Of a stretch of DNA of 64,000 nucleotides, positions 33,620-46,337 are shown piece by piece. How positions within the stretch are numbered: the first letter of the stretch is position 1; each line of letters begins with the position of its first letter. Made by a program: the position numbers and the translations under genes. The notes beneath the pieces were generated by a model. That model was given only the letters and a program-made list of their open reading frames with translations. It made no database searches and had not been told where the DNA came from. Source of the stretch: Halisarca cf. caerulea (taxonomy: Eukaryota > Porifera > Demospongiae > Chondrillida > Halisarcidae); the NCBI GenBank assembly GCA_963170055.1, contig CAUJGJ010000242.1:4135639-4199638 (forward strand), given 5' to 3'.

Positions 33620-36600
33620 TCTGGTTTAGATGTACCATGTGGTACATTACAAGTGTTGTATGTGGTACAGTGCAGGTCCATTTTGTCAGTTCACTTATTA
33701 TGATGTCTGTCTGGTTAAAGTGCATAGGTCTGTCTGGTTGAAGTAGGTCCATCTGGTTGAAGTGTGTAGGTCCATCTGGTTGAAGTGTGTAGGTGTGCTT
33801 GGTTGAAGTAGGTCCATCTGGTTAAAGTGTGTAGGTCCATCTGGTTGAAGTAGGTCCATCTGGTTGAAGTAGGTCCATCTAGTTGAAGTGTGTAGGTCCG
33901 TCTGGTTGAAGTAGATCTGGCTACTTTATCTTTCCAGTTTGTTGTGTACAGGAAACCTCCTGGACCTTATGACTCGGACAAAATGGCTCAGGATTTCAAG
34001 ATGAAGAACTTTTGTGGCCAAGTTTTTTCTGAGTCACAGCACTTTTTCTTTCAGACTGAGGGAAAGCCCATTCTCCTTGCAAAGATCATCAACTTAGAAG
34101 GTTCTTATCTTTTGTGTGACAACTTGACCCAATGAATCCAGTGGTGCACATGCACCACTTGCTCTGTGGCCATGGGTGTGCTGTGTTGGTTGTTGTTGAT
34201 GTAAATTGCTAGCTGATGTGCATGATAGGCATGATGTGCCTAGGCACCACCCTAAGATACAAACCCAAGAAAGAAGGAGAAGCCATTAAAAACTGAGCTT
34301 TACACTGCAAAGTAGTAACACATAGCCAGAGGTAGATACAAACAACTGTTTAGACCATTTTAATTTACTTTAAAATAATCTTTGTGATAATCCATAACAT
34401 CCAGAGAAAGCTTAAAGCTATTTTGAGCATTCTGCGTTCTTCTATTATACAAACGATCTGATTTGCGAATTGTCAGCCATTTTATGACAGAGAACGATTG
34501 CGCAACTATGCCCCACTATTAATGAATAATTGCTGAAGCCTACAAGTGAATCTCTGAAAGAAAACATACACTGTCAGGCACCACCCTACTTTTTTGTCTG
34601 GATCCGCCTATGATGATTGATGTGAAATATTGATTGATGCAGTGTTTGATGCTAATGTGCTGAAGGGTGTGAAGTCACCCTCCTCCCCAAAGGACACTAA
34701 AGGCATTGTAAGTGGAAAGACAGAGATTTTCTTTGAAAGGGCAAAAGTGAGTTTGAGTGTCTTGGACAGTGGACAGAGGAATAGTGGGTGGAGCTTTTTG
34801 TGTTGAATAGTGGGTGGAGCCTATTATACTGGACAGTGGGTGGAGCCTATTATACCGACAGTGGGTGGAGCCTATTATACTGGACAGTGGGTGGAGCTTA
34901 TTATACTGGGCAGTGGGTGGAGCCTATTATACTGGACAGTGGGTGGAGCCTATTATACTGGACAGTGGGTGGAGCCTATTAAACTGGCCAGTGGGTGGAG
35001 CTTATTATACTGGCCAGTGGGTGGAGCCTATTATACTGGCCAGTGGGTGGAGCCTATTATACTGGACAGTGGGTGGTACCTGGTGTCAGGAATTGGGTGA
35101 ATATGGTGAGTGGGACCAGATTTGTGATGGCATACAGGCTAGTGATGTGGGGGCGGAGTGTTATGATAGGAGATGATGGATAGAGTGTGATGATGGGAGA
35201 TGATGGATGGCTGGAGTACTGTGATGGGAGATGATGGATAGAGTATGATGATTGGAGATGATGGATAAAGTATGCATTAATCTTGTATAGCCAGCCCCTT
35301 TTGCTGGCTATACAAGACTAAGTATGTATGGATATGATGGATGGAGTATGCCGATGTGAGATGATGGATGGAGTATGCCGATGTGAGATGATGGATGGAG
35401 TATGCCGATGTGAGATGATGGATGGAGTATGCCGATGTGCGATGATGGATGGAGTATGCTGATGTGAGATGATGGATGGAGTATGTCAATGTGAGATGAT
35501 GGATGGAGTATGCCGATGTGCGATAATGGATGGAGTATGCCGATGTGCGATGATGGATGGAGTATGCCGATGTGCGATTATGGATGGAGTATGCCGATGT
35601 GAGATGATGGATGCAGTATGCTGATGTGAGATGATGGATGGAGTATGCCGATGTGAGATGATGGATGGAGTATGCCAATGTGAGATGATAGAGTATGCTG
35701 ATGTGAGATGATGGATGGAGTATGCCGATGTGAGATGATAGAGTATGCTGATGTGAGATGATGGATGGAGTATGCCGATGTGAGATGATAGATGCAGTAT
35801 GCCGATGTGAGATGATGGATGGAGTATGCCGATGTGAGATGATGGATGGAGTATGCCGATGTGAGATGATGGATGGAGTATGCCGATGTGAGATGATAGA
35901 TGCAGTATGCCGATGTGAGATGATGGATGCAGTATGCTGATGTGAGATGATGGATGGAGTATGCCGATGTGCGATGATGGATGGAGTATGCTGATGTGAG
36001 ATGATGGATGGAGTATGTCAATGTGAGATGATGGATGGAGTATGCCGATGTGCGATAATGGATGGAGTATGCCGATGTGCGATGATGGATGGAGTATGCC
36101 GATGTGCGATTATGGATGGAGTATGCCGATGTGAGATGATGGATGCAGTATGCTGATGTGAGATGATGGATGGAGTATGCCGATGTGAGATGATGGATGG
36201 AGTATGCCAATGTGAGATGATAGAGTATGCTGATGTGAGATGATGGATGGAGTATGCCGATGTGAGATGATAGAGTATGCTGATGTGAGATGATGGATGG
36301 AGTATGCCGATGTGAGATGATAGATGCAGTATGCCGATGTGAGATGATGGATGGAGTATGCCGATGTGAGATGATGGATGGAGTATGCCGATGTGAGATG
36401 ATGGATGGAGTATGCCGATGTGAGATGATAGATGCAGTATGCCGATGTGAGATGATGGATGCAGTATGCTGATGTGAGATGATGGATGGAGTATGCTGAT
36501 GTGAGATGATGGATGGAGTATGCTGATGTGAGATGATGGATGGAGTATGCTGATGTGAGATGATGGATGGAGTATGCTGATGTGAGATGATAGATGGAGT

Positions 36601-37521
36601 ATGCCGATGTGAGATGATAGAGTATGCCGATGTGAGATGATGGATGGAGTATGCTGATTGGGATTGATTGATGGAATACAATGATGGGTGATGATAATTG
36701 ATGTGGGAGTGAGAACTAATGAATAGAGTGTAATAGATAGAGTGTGATGATAGGAGATGATAGATGGAGTATGCTGATGGGAGATGATAGATGGAGTATG
36801 ATGAAGGGAGAATGTATTAACCTCCCTATCTTACCTGCAGAGTGCTCCCCCTTCTCTCCAACTGACTGGTCATCACATCGGATTCAGTGGTCGAACTTCC
36901 CTTATCAGTCCAGATTGGGACTTCAGTAAAATGGGTATTGGAGGACTCAAGCAAGAGTTTAGTGATATCTTCAGAAGAGCATTTGCCTCTAGAGTCTTTC
37001 CACCTCACATTGTAAAGCAAATGGGTACGTCCGTGAGCTCATTAAGTTGTCATGCAACTGCATTCAGGTGCGTCTATTAGGGACATGTCAAAGGCCGTGT
37101 GTTATGACCGTGTAGAATTCCAACAGTATTTTGCATTTGGCATAGCAAATAGTGATTCTGCCACAAAGAATAGATTCAGATCTGTTCTCGACTGAGCTGA
37201 GATTCAGGTCTGTTCTCGACTGAGCTGAGACAGGTCTGTTCTCGACTGAGCTGAGATTCAGGTCTGTTCTCGACTGAGCTAAGATTCAGGTCTGTTCCCA
37301 ACTGAGCTAAGATTTTGGTCTGTTCCCAACTGAGCTGAGATAATAGAGTATAATTCTATTATCTAAGGCAAAGATTCAGTACTCTTTGACAGTACTAATG
37401 GCAGACAAAAAATGGAGTATCATGCAATTATTTGGTAGCTTATTGGACAGTTTTATCAGTCATCCTGTAAGATAGGAGCGTTTGAGCCTACCCTGTACTT
37501 TTGTTCTGAGCACTCACACAC

Positions 37522-37567
<46 letters not shown>

Positions 37568-39629
37568 ATTGCCTAATATGTTGCTACAGGTTCTAAACAT
37601 GTTCGAGGTATCCTGCTACATGGACCTCCTGGAACGGGGAAAACCCTGATGGCTCGACAAATCGGTAAAATGTTAAATGCAAGAGAGCCCAAAGTAATAA
37701 ATGGACCAGAAATCCTCAGTAAATTTGTTGGACAATCAGAAGAGAATGTCAGGTGTGTAGGCTAGTATTGGTGATCCCCTGTGTCCATGGTAACCACTCA
37801 GCTCCTGTTTTATTTAGAGGTTTGTTTGCCGAAGCAGAGAAGGAGCAGAAGACGATGGGAGACAATAGTTCCCTTCACATCATAATATTTGATGAGATTG
37901 ATGCCATTTGCAAGCAGAGAGGAACTGTGGTAAGATGTAGGAGTAGTTACTGACTTAATTACAGGGGTCTACCCTTTGTGTGGTTTATCTCTCCAGACCA
38001 GTGGTACAGCAGTCCATGACACTGTAGTGAACCAGCTTCTCTCGAAGATCGACGGAGTAGACCAGCTCAACAACATCCTACTGATAGGTGGGTGTGTCAG
38101 TGTAATATGTGGGTGTGTCGGTATGTGATGGGGGTGTTGATGTGATTTTGGCTGATGATCAAATCATGTTTTCCATCATAGGAATGACCAATCGGATTGA
38201 TTTGATTGATGATGCCCTCCTTCGACCAGGACGATTGGAAGTTCAAATGGAAATTAGTGCGTTGAATCCTTCATCCAAGCACATATCCAACTGTTCGATC
38301 ATCATGTTTATTTAATCATACTTACACATCCAATGGTTTGATCGTACATCCAATTGGTTTAATCACACATTCAATGGTTTAATCATACATCCAATAGTTT
38401 GATCTTACATCCAATAGTTTGATCTTACATCCAATGGTTTGATCTTACATCTAATGGTTTGATCTTACATCCAATCGTTTGATTGTACATCCAATCGTTT
38501 GATCGTACATCCAATCATTTGATTGTACATCCAATTGTTTGATCTTACATCCAATGGTTTGAGTAACTGTTATCTTTGTGTGGTCACTAAGACATACTAG
38601 TATTAGCCTCACCCACAGCCCCACCCCTAGCCACACCCACATCCTAATCCCAACTCATCTCGGCTCTACCCCTTCCCATCCTGTGCAGATCTGCCAACGG
38701 AGGAAGGACGAATGGAAATCCTTAACATCCACACAAGTAGCATGAGGGATTCCAACCGTCTTGCCAAGGATGTGGACCTGAGGGAGCTGGCTTCACGTAC
38801 AAAGAACTTCAGTGGAGCAGAGATAGAGGGCTTGGTTCGGTCTGCTCAATCAACAGCCATGAACAGATATATCAAGGTCTGTACATCATGTTGATGGAAA
38901 CAGCTGTGTTGATCCCTCTTCTCTTATCATGTCTCCCTCCCTCCCTCCCTCTCTCTTTCCTCTCCCCCTCCCCTTCCTCCCCTCCTCCCCTCCTCCCCTC
39001 TCCCCTTACTCCCTTCCCTCCCTGTCCCCCCTCTCCCCCTCCCTCCTCCCCTCTCCCCCTCCCTCTCCCCCTCCCTCCTCCCCTTCCTCCCTACCTCTCC
39101 CTCTCCCTCCCTCTCCCCCTCCTTCCCTCCCTATCCCTTCCTCCTCTCCATCCCTCCCTCTATCTCCCTCTATCTCCTCCACCCAGGCTGACAGTGTGCA
39201 GGTGAACACTAAAGATGCTGAGAGTGTTGTGGTCAGCCGCTATGACTTTGAACATGCTCTCAACTACGACATCAAGCCAGTAAGTGTCTCTATACCTTAA
39301 CAACTGAGTAGTGTGTGTCACAGTGTAGATTTATGTGTAGGCTTTTGGAGTGAGTGAGGAGCAATTGGACAGCTATGTGAAGAATGGTATCATTGATTGG
39401 GATCCGGTTGTGTCAGACATCATTGAACGTGGAGTAAGGGCTGCCACGCAGGCCAAGTGTGGACAGAGGACTCAGTTAGTCTCTCTTCTTCTCCACGGCT
39501 CACCAGGCACAGGGAAGACAGCACTGGCTGCTGAGATTGCTAGACAGTCAGACATTCCCTTTGTCAAGGTCTGCTCTCCTGTTAAGATGATAGGATTTGG
39601 AGACCATGAGAAAGGACTGGCTATAAAGA

Positions 39630-39680
<51 letters not shown>

Positions 39681-41432
39681 GTATTATGCTCATATGTCCT
39701 GATTGATGGTTCTGTGGGCAATGTTTGCTCCTCTGATGTCTTTGTTGGTTTAGATATTCAATGATGCGTACAAGTCTGAGCTTAGCTGCATTATTGTGGA
39801 TGACATTGAAAGACTCTTAGGTAGCTAACATGCGAGGTTGTAGTGTTATCACATGGCTGTCACATGACTTTGTGATCATGCTCCTGTAGACTATGTGAGC
39901 ATTGGGCCAAGGTTCTCCAACACTGTCTTGCAGACTTTGTTAGTTCTCCTTCGAGAGCTGCCCCCCAAGGACCACCGCCTCCTCATCATTGGTACCACAA
40001 GTAGCAGGATCGAGCTGGACATGATGGGTCTACCCACAGTCTTCCAGTCACTGGTTGAAGTACCTCCTATCACGCAGAAAGAGCAGATAGTCAATGTTGT
40101 TGAAGCTATTGTAAGTGCTTCGTCGCCGAGCTGTGTGGTGATATGAGGGTGTGATGTGTCCCTCCCCCTCCCTTTTGTAGAACATGATGGACAAGAGTGG
40201 AAGTGAACTTCTCAGGTCCAAACTACCATCAAAGTATGAATTTTCTGTACATTGTGTGTGCTCCTACAGTGCTTGTACTGTGTGTTGCTACATCTTGTGC
40301 TTGTACTCTGTGTTGCTACATCTTGTGCTTGTACTGTGTGTTGCTACATCTCGTGCTTGTACTGTGTTGCTACATCTCGTGCTTGTACTGTGTGTGTTGC
40401 TACATCTCATGCTTGTACTGTGTGTGTTGCTACATCTCGTGCTTGTACTGTGTGTTGCTACATCTCGTGCTTGTACTGTGTGTTGCTACATCTCGTGCTT
40501 GTACTGTGTGTTGCTACATCTCGTGCTTGCACTGTGTGTTGCTACATCTCGTGCTTGTACTGTGTGTTGCTACATCTCGTGCTTGTACTGTGTGTGTTGC
40601 TACATCTCGTGCTTGTACTGTGTGTGTTGCTACATCTCGTGCTTGTACTGTGTGTTGCTACATCTCGTGCTTGTGCTGTGTGTTGCTACATCTCGTGCTT
40701 GTGCTGTGTGTTGCTACATCTCGTGCTTGTGCTGTGTGTTGCTACATCTCGTGCTTGTGCTGTGTGTTGCTACATCTCGTGCTTGTACTGTGTGTTGCTA
40801 CATCTCGTGCTTGTGCTGTGTGTTGCTACATCTCGTGCTTGTGCTGTGTGTTGCTACATCTCGTGCTTGTACTGTGTGTTGCTACATCTCGTGCTTGTGC
40901 TGTGTGTTGCTACATCTCGTGCTTGTGCTGTGTGTTGCTACATCTCGTGCTTGTGCTGTGTGTTGCTACATCTCGTGCTTGTGCTGTGTGTTGCTGCATC
41001 TCGTGCTTGTGCTGTGTGTTGCTACATCTCGTGCTTGTACTGTGTGTTGCTACATCTCGTGCTTGTGCTGTGTGTTGCTACATCTCGTGCTTGTGCTGTG
41101 TGTTGCTATATCTCGTGCTTGTGCTGTGTGTTGCTACATGTTGTGCTTGTGCTGTGTGTTGCTACATCTCGTGCTTGTACTGTGTGTTGCTACATCTTAT
41201 GTTTGTACGTACATTTACAACATATATGGTTGCTATGGTAGCAATACCTGATATATGTGCACACACATGCACTGGTTCACCAGGTGGTGCTCACATGGTG
41301 GGTGTCTGTTTTAGATGTGGGTCAATTGGAGTAAAGAAATTAATTGGCATTGCGGACTACGCCAGACAGTCGGGTGAGCCCAAGGATGTGGTGGAGACTT
41401 TCTTGAAACTGTTCACTGAGAGCCGCATTTGA
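32588..41432 (+). CDS. NSF: N-ethylmaleimide-sensitive factor (NSF) ATPase
   Basis: Hexameric AAA+ ATPase that, with SNAP adaptors, disassembles SNARE complexes after membrane fusion. Exons: 32588-32688, 33240-33382, 33450-33522, 33952-34100, 34643-34746, 36841-37024, 37590-37752, 37818-37929, 37997-38087, 38182-38256, 38689-38876, 39187-39279, 39341-39631, 39754-39820, 39890-40110, 40181-40233, 41315-41432. Every phase fits; 741 residues against 744 in human. N domain (residues 1 to about 190) is divergent. D1 has Walker A GPPGTGKT, Walker B IIIFDEID and [15 protein letters not shown] with the Arg finger. D2 has Walker A GSPGTGKT and [13 protein letters not shown]. The linker [13 protein letters not shown] is nearly invariant in the family. 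Introns hold a MITE and several minisatellites. Confidence 0.97.
32733..33215. mobile_element. 483-bp TA-flanked MITE in NSF intron 1
   Basis: Ends CAGTAGTCCCCTGTTAATCG and, reversed, CAGTGGTCCCCACTTAATCA, each next to TA. Inner copies of 'gtattcctt...ccagtat' recur four times. pogo/Tigger-like by target and termini; no transposase. Confidence 0.8.
33521..33620. repeat. (GT)n then (GA)n in NSF intron 3
   Basis: About 40 GT repeats starting at the exon donor, then a short GA run. Confidence 0.95.
33715..33925. repeat. Minisatellite in NSF intron 3
   Basis: Nine copies of 'ggtccatctggttgaagt' with or without 'gtgta' (18 or 23 bp). Confidence 0.9.
34150..34642. other. NSF intron sequence
   Basis: AT-rich; no exon or known element recognised. 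Confidence 0.5.
34785..35085. repeat. Minisatellite in NSF intron 5, 26-bp unit
   Basis: About eleven copies of 'tggacagtgggtggagccta' plus 'ttatac'. Confidence 0.95.
35280..35323. repeat. 15-bp perfect hairpin
   Basis: Arms 'tcttgtatagccagc' and 'gctggctatacaaga' around a 7-base loop, placed at the start of the large array that follows. Confidence 0.85.
35330..36660. repeat. Minisatellite in NSF intron 5, 27-bp unit, with 532-bp segmental copy
   Basis: About 49 copies of 'gatggatggagtatgccgat' plus 'gtgagat' with shortened 19-bp variants. The variant order of 35758-35940 is repeated at 36290-36472, so a 532-bp block has been duplicated. Confidence 0.95.
37160..37345. repeat. Short tandem repeat in NSF intron 6
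   Basis: Six copies of 'tctgttctcgactgagctga' with linker 'gattcagg'. A (CA)n run follows at about 37510-37562. Confidence 0.9.
38320..38565. repeat. 20-bp minisatellite in NSF intron 10
   Basis: About twelve copies of 'gatcttacatccaatggttt'. Confidence 0.95.
38925..39180. repeat. Polypyrimidine tract in NSF intron 11
   Basis: About 250 bp of C/T with very few purines, built from ccctccct units, leading straight into the acceptor at 39186. Confidence 0.95.
40245..41215. repeat. Minisatellite in NSF intron 16, 28-bp unit
   Basis: About 35 copies of 'tgttgctacatctcgtgctt' plus 'gtactgtg'; a gtg/gta variant is distributed along the array. Three plus-strand frames stay open across it, one of them in frame with exon 16. 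Confidence 0.95.
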
Positions 41433-41832
41433 CCTCCATGTGACCTCCATGTGACCTCCATGTGACCACTTTGTCCTTGGTTAGTTGTGGATGATCTGTT
41501 GTAGGTGGTGGTGAGATCAGTTCATCTGTTCTAAGCACGGACACTAGTAATTATTGTTATTGTTTAGTGATCATTAATTCCACTTTGATTAACTAGTGAA
41601 ATACTGATTAATGTGTGACTGAAATTATGTATTAAATGCATTGAGAGTAAAAACAACACATATGTACATGTATCGTTACTTGTACAAACACATACGTACA
41701 TGTATCGTTACTTGTACAAACACATACGTACATGTATCGTTACTTGTACAAACACAATGAAATGATGTCATGAATCCCAACCCTGTACAGTGTTAGATTC
41801 GTGAACACAAACACAAACACATTGTTCCCTTG
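41433..41832. other. 3' flanks of convergent NSF and SON
   Basis: Contains three tandem copies of a 31-32 bp unit ('acatacgtacatgtatcgtt') at about 41660-41755 and an ATTAAA near 41632 that could be the NSF polyadenylation signal. Confidence 0.5.
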
Positions 41833-44800
41833 TTAGCTCTGGGCTAGTCCGATCTTGGTTAGGCACAGCAAAGCTGCCTCAGCTTTTGCCTCTTTCTTCG
41901 AAGCACACAATTTGTCTGGGACAAAGGCTCCAAGAGGTGTGGTCACCTGGGAATATTATAAAGCTAATTATATTCATGAAAATATCATGCTCAACGACCT
42001 GATAGAAGCTGGGCTGTGGGTGTTGCTATGGCAAAGATGGGCCGTATGTGTTGCTATGGCAAAGATGGGCCATGTGTGTTGCTATGGCAAAGATGGGCCG
42101 TGTGTGTTGCTATGGTAAAGATGGGCCGTGTGTGTTGCTATGGTAAAGATGGGTCGTGTGTGTTGCTATGGTAAAGATGGGTCGTGCGTGTTGCTATGGC
42201 AAAGATGGGCCGTGTGTGTTGCTATGGTAAAGATGGGCCGTGTGTGTTGCTATGGTAAAGATGGGTCGTGTGTGTTGCTATGGTAAAGATGGGTCGTGCG
42301 TGTTGCTATGGTAAAGATGGACTGACCTACTGTGACAACCTCCAGTCCAATAACAATCATGACATGACTCAACATGATACTATAAATAGATTACTTTGAA
42401 CTTGAATTGTCTCAAGTGGGCAGGTCCTGCACACTCCACCATGTCATACTGCACCTCCCATCTCTTCCTGGTTGATAGTTCGTGTAGAGCCGACACTGGA
42501 TGCTTGCCTGCATACACGCCTGCAATCACAAATAAAGTCAGCTGTAATCACAGATAGAAGATTTTAGCCATGATCACAGATAGAAGAAGTCAGCCGTAAT
42601 CACAGATAGAAAAAGTCAGCTCTGATCATAGATAGAAAAAGTCAGTCATGATCACAGATGTATATCCACTGACCTGCTGTGCACATGGGTGTGGACACTT
42701 GCAAAGGAGTGTCCACGTTTCCAGAGGTTGTAACGAGTGGGACTACAGGACCACCCGAGAGACCTGTGATGGAAGGGACAGGAACATCTAATATTGGGGA
42801 GGGGTTAACTACACTGGAAGCAGGGCAGCAATAAGTGTGCCTAAGTTCACTCAGAATAACACAGGATTCAACTTCAATATGTACAAAGGGTTAAACTGTC
42901 AATAATAAAGGGTTAAACTCCCAATAGTACACGGTCAAAATTAGCAGAAACAAAGGAGTGTGGTCAACAGCTGAGGAAGTGCCTCTCACCTTTTCTGTCA
43001 AGCTTGACTGGTCCTGCCACAGGCTCCACATGGCCTGTTCCGGTCTTCCCCAGGGGAGTCCCCGCCTTCCATCCCATCTTCTTCAACATGATCTCCCCAA
43101 ATCCTCCTTGAACAGGCTTCAAGTTCTGAAACATGTTCTTCTTCGTCCAAGCTTGGAACCCCTTCTGATGTTCTTCTCTCTCAATAGGCCGGAGGGTGAC
43201 AACCCCAGTGTACAAACCTGCTCCAAAAGGGGCAGATACCTACACAATGCGATAGCATGATACTATACCATCACAGCTACAATGAAGTTACAGAAGGTTA
43301 TGGTAGCCACACCTACAAAATGGCTGCCGGTCACCAGCTACATCTGTCCATGCAGAGGATGGACAACAAATGTTCTTACCTGTGAATGGTCATCTGTAGG
43401 ATCAAGTGTAGAGTGGTCTCTGCCGTCAGAAACTGGGAAAGATTGCACAGGAGGAAGGCTCTGAGCAGGTACCCCATCCAACACAGCTTGAGTTGGCGTC
43501 TTCCATACATTGTTGTGGAACACAAGATCTAGAGATACAAGTCCATGCTCTGCTAAGATGTTCATGTAATCCACTCACACACACACATACACACACACAC
43601 ACACACACACAATTGAACCGGTATATGTACACAAAAACAACAAACAAACAGATTCATGTAAATACATAAAAAAACAATACCAAATACACACAAAACACAT
43701 AGGCACAAAGCAATGATGACAATACACATAAACACTAACTCAGGTTTGGTTTCTGTTGGACAGAGGTAAAAGGATCTCTGTATAAATAAGAGGTTTCTTG
43801 AGTAAGTTGAGAGCTCAGCGCACTACTTGCCAATTCAGTGGCACATTGAGCAGCTGTTGAGAGCAGTGGATTGTAGAGACTGGAAGCAGACAGTTCTGTA
43901 CAAAACTGTGTGTATGCTTTCAGTGTTTGATCTTTGTAGACTGATGGCTGGTCTATGGAGGTTTTCTCGGCAGACTGACTACTGGAGACTGTGGAGGAAG
44001 ATAGCTTCTTACGTAGTTTAGATTTCCTTGTATGTTTTGACTGGTTGTGAGTTAACAGTGGTATTTTGTCACATGATGGTGATAGTCTTTTTGATGAAGA
44101 TCGGCTTCTTGATGGAGAGGAGCTTTTCGATGATGACCAACTTCTTGATGATGATTGGCGTCTTGATGATAATTGGTGTCTTGATGGAGACCTTAAACAT
44201 GTATGAGAGGATAAACTGCTGTGACTAATTGATGATTTGGATCGATGTCTTCTTGATGGTGATCTTGATCGACGTTGTCTTCTTAATTGCGATCTTGACT
44301 GTTGCTTTTTTGATCGTGATCTTGACTGTTGCTTTTTTGATGGTGATCTTGATCGATCTTGTCTTTTATATCGTGATCTTGACTGATATTGTCTTACTGA
44401 GTGCAATCTTGATCGATGTCTCCTTGATGGTGATCTTGACTGATATCTTCTCCTTGATGGTGATCTTGACTGATATCTTCTCCTTGATGGTGATCTTGAC
44501 TGATATCTTCTCCTTGATGGTGATCTTGACTGATATCTTCTCCTTGATGGTGATTTTGATTGATGTCTTCTCCTTGATGGTGATCTTGACTGATATCTTC
44601 TCCTTGATGGTGATTTTGATTGATGTCTTCTTTGTGATTTGGATCCACGTACAGTGCTGGATGGTGACTTTGATCGCGATTGCCTTTCATGCAGTGAGTT
44701 TGATGAATTTTCATTGAGTGATTGGGAACATGATTGACTCCTTGATTGTGATCTTGACTGATGTCTCCTAGATGATTTAGAACTTAAAGTTTCTGATCTC

Positions 44801-45330
44801 AATGGATTGTCATGGACAGGTGAAGATCTGTCTACCAAGGGATCAAGCATTGGATCACAAGTTGCATCCTTTGAGATGGGAGGGGAACCACCCTCTTTTT
44901 TCATCAACAAATGTTCATTGGATGTTGTGGTCACCTCATTATTAGTGTCCTGATTGCAATGACCCACATCAAAGCTGTCCTGGTTGGGAGGTCCTAACCT
45001 GTCCTGGTTAGGTTTAGAGTTGACCACAGCTGATGAAAGAGTGGGGGTGTCATTGTTGCCATGACTACTACATAATTCCAAATCACTATCAGACAATCCT
45101 AACACTGTCTTCAAGTCAGTAGTTGCTATGGAAACTTCAACTGATTCCTGTTCAGAAGATAGTGATGAATGTCTTCTTTTTCTCAGTCGAGATTTCTTCT
45201 TGTGGTGTTTGTGTTTGTGACGACTTCTTGAATGACTGCTGCTTTGACTCTTTGAATGTGAATGATGCTTGGAATGGCTACATCTCTTCTTTGAACGAGA
45301 CTGTGAATGATGTTTGGACTTCTTCCCCAT
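41833..45330 (-). CDS. SON: SON-like SR-related splicing cofactor (RS, G-patch, dsRBD)
   Basis: SON is a nuclear-speckle protein that promotes splicing of weak introns. Minus-strand exons: 45330-43740, 43552-43380, 43239-42990, 42763-42674, 42519-42395, 41946-41833 (stop TAA). Phases agree; 780 residues. The first exon encodes a long Arg/Ser region with ten-residue repeats (SPSRRRYQSR) and His/Lys-rich start. Then come GLYTGVVTLRPIERE, a G-patch (EIMLKKMGWKAGTPLGKT) and a double-stranded RNA-binding domain split over the last two exons (GKHPVSALHELSTRKRW, then KKEAKAEAALLCL). This order is specific to SON. Much shorter than vertebrate SON (about 2400 residues), mainly by lacking its long repeat arrays. 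Confidence 0.92.
42005..42325. repeat. Minisatellite in SON intron, 26-bp unit
   Basis: About twelve copies of 'tgttgctatggtaaagatgg' plus 'gtcgtg'. Confidence 0.95.
42535..42660. repeat. Short tandem repeat in SON intron
   Basis: Five copies of about 28 bp, 'atcacagatagaagaagtca' plus 'gccatg'. Confidence 0.85.
44400..44640 (-). repeat. Coding 30-bp repeats in SON RS region
   Basis: Seven to eight in-frame copies of a ten-residue SPSRRRYQSR-like unit inside the first SON exon. Confidence 0.9.
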
Positions 45331-45675
45331 TTCACTGCATGAACCTCATCCACACACACTGCAGGGGAGACATCAATCATTATTCAATCTTACAGCAATC
45401 ACACATGAGAATCACACACAAAACAATGATCAGACAGAAGTGATTTGACGTGGATGCAAATGTACACTAGTTTAATATGGCCAGCCAGAATTTTGATTAT
45501 AAAAAGAGGCAAATATTATTATTCTACTATTATTATAATAATGATTATAATGATAAGGGGGTAAAATGTCATTATTAAAGACCAAAGTACAAGTATATAA
45601 AATTATTATTGCTTCTCAATGGGAACCCACCCTGTCAGCCAAAGGCTGGTATGAATGTGGTGCTAAAGAAGTATA
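45331..45675. other. SON 5' flank
   Basis: No element recognised apart from an ATTATT-rich stretch near 45515-45570. Confidence 0.45.
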
Positions 45676-45849
45676 CAGTGGAACCTGTCTAATCCGACAC
45701 CCACTGGGGAATGTAAAACAGGCCTGAATTAGCAGGTTGCTGGATTATAGAGGTCAGTTGTATGGTAAATTAATGGTTGGTGCCAGAGAACCTTGACCGG
45801 TTTAGGAGAATGCTGGTTTGTAGAGGTACCGGATAGGCAGGTTCCACTG
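45676..45849. mobile_element. 174-bp TA-flanked MITE
   Basis: Ends CAGTGGAACCTGTCTAATCC and, reversed, CAGTGGAACCTGCCTATCCG, each next to TA. pogo/Tigger-like. Lies between the divergent SON and KLF genes. Confidence 0.85.
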
Positions 45850-46337
45850 TACAGATAAACTACAGATTGAAGATGGACAAGTAAACAATAATCAATTAAT
45901 AAACACCGGATAAGAATACATGCACTAGTAAACCATCGACACAGCTGGGGAAGCACAATAAAACTAAATTCCGGGAAACAAGTGATATACGTGAAAATCG
46001 GAAAGACACTGCTGAAATATAGCTTCCTTTTCAGACATCCACAAAACATTCATTCAACACACCAATACAAAACTGCTACGAGTATTTCCACTCCTGATCT
46101 ATGTTGCAGTGAAGTTCAAACAGGAGCCATTTTTACACTCACATGATCATCACGTGATTGAACTGCGTGTGGTCCTTTCAGTCTCCTTGACAATGCTTCC
46201 ACGCCACCGAATTGCATATTTAGCACTAGTGTTGGAGTTGTAGCTGCTTGCCCGTCTGCTCCTGAGGTTCTGCTCTTTCTCGCAAGCTTTACCTACGTTT
46301 GCAAAGGAGCGCGTCACGTCGCGAAACACGCATGTGA
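45850..46337. promoter_or_regulatory. KLF upstream region
   Basis: Between the MITE and the KLF start. Possible 5' UTR; no core promoter motif assigned. Confidence 0.35.

Noticed and set aside
35280..35323. 15-bp hairpin as a transcription terminator or transposon
   Set aside because: Animal genes do not use such terminators, and no target duplication was found; listed only as a repeat.
35578..36681. 367-codon minus-strand ORF (HHLTSAYSI repeats)
   Set aside because: Repeat translation in NSF intron 5.
40252..41241. 329- to 411-codon Cys-rich ORFs
   Set aside because: Translations of the 28-bp intronic minisatellite of NSF; the real exons on each side splice in phase without it.
44229..44717. 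Plus-strand 162-codon Ile/Leu/Met/Val-rich frame
   Set aside because: Antisense shadow of the SON Arg/Ser repeats; it mimics membrane segments but SON phases and domains are decisive.
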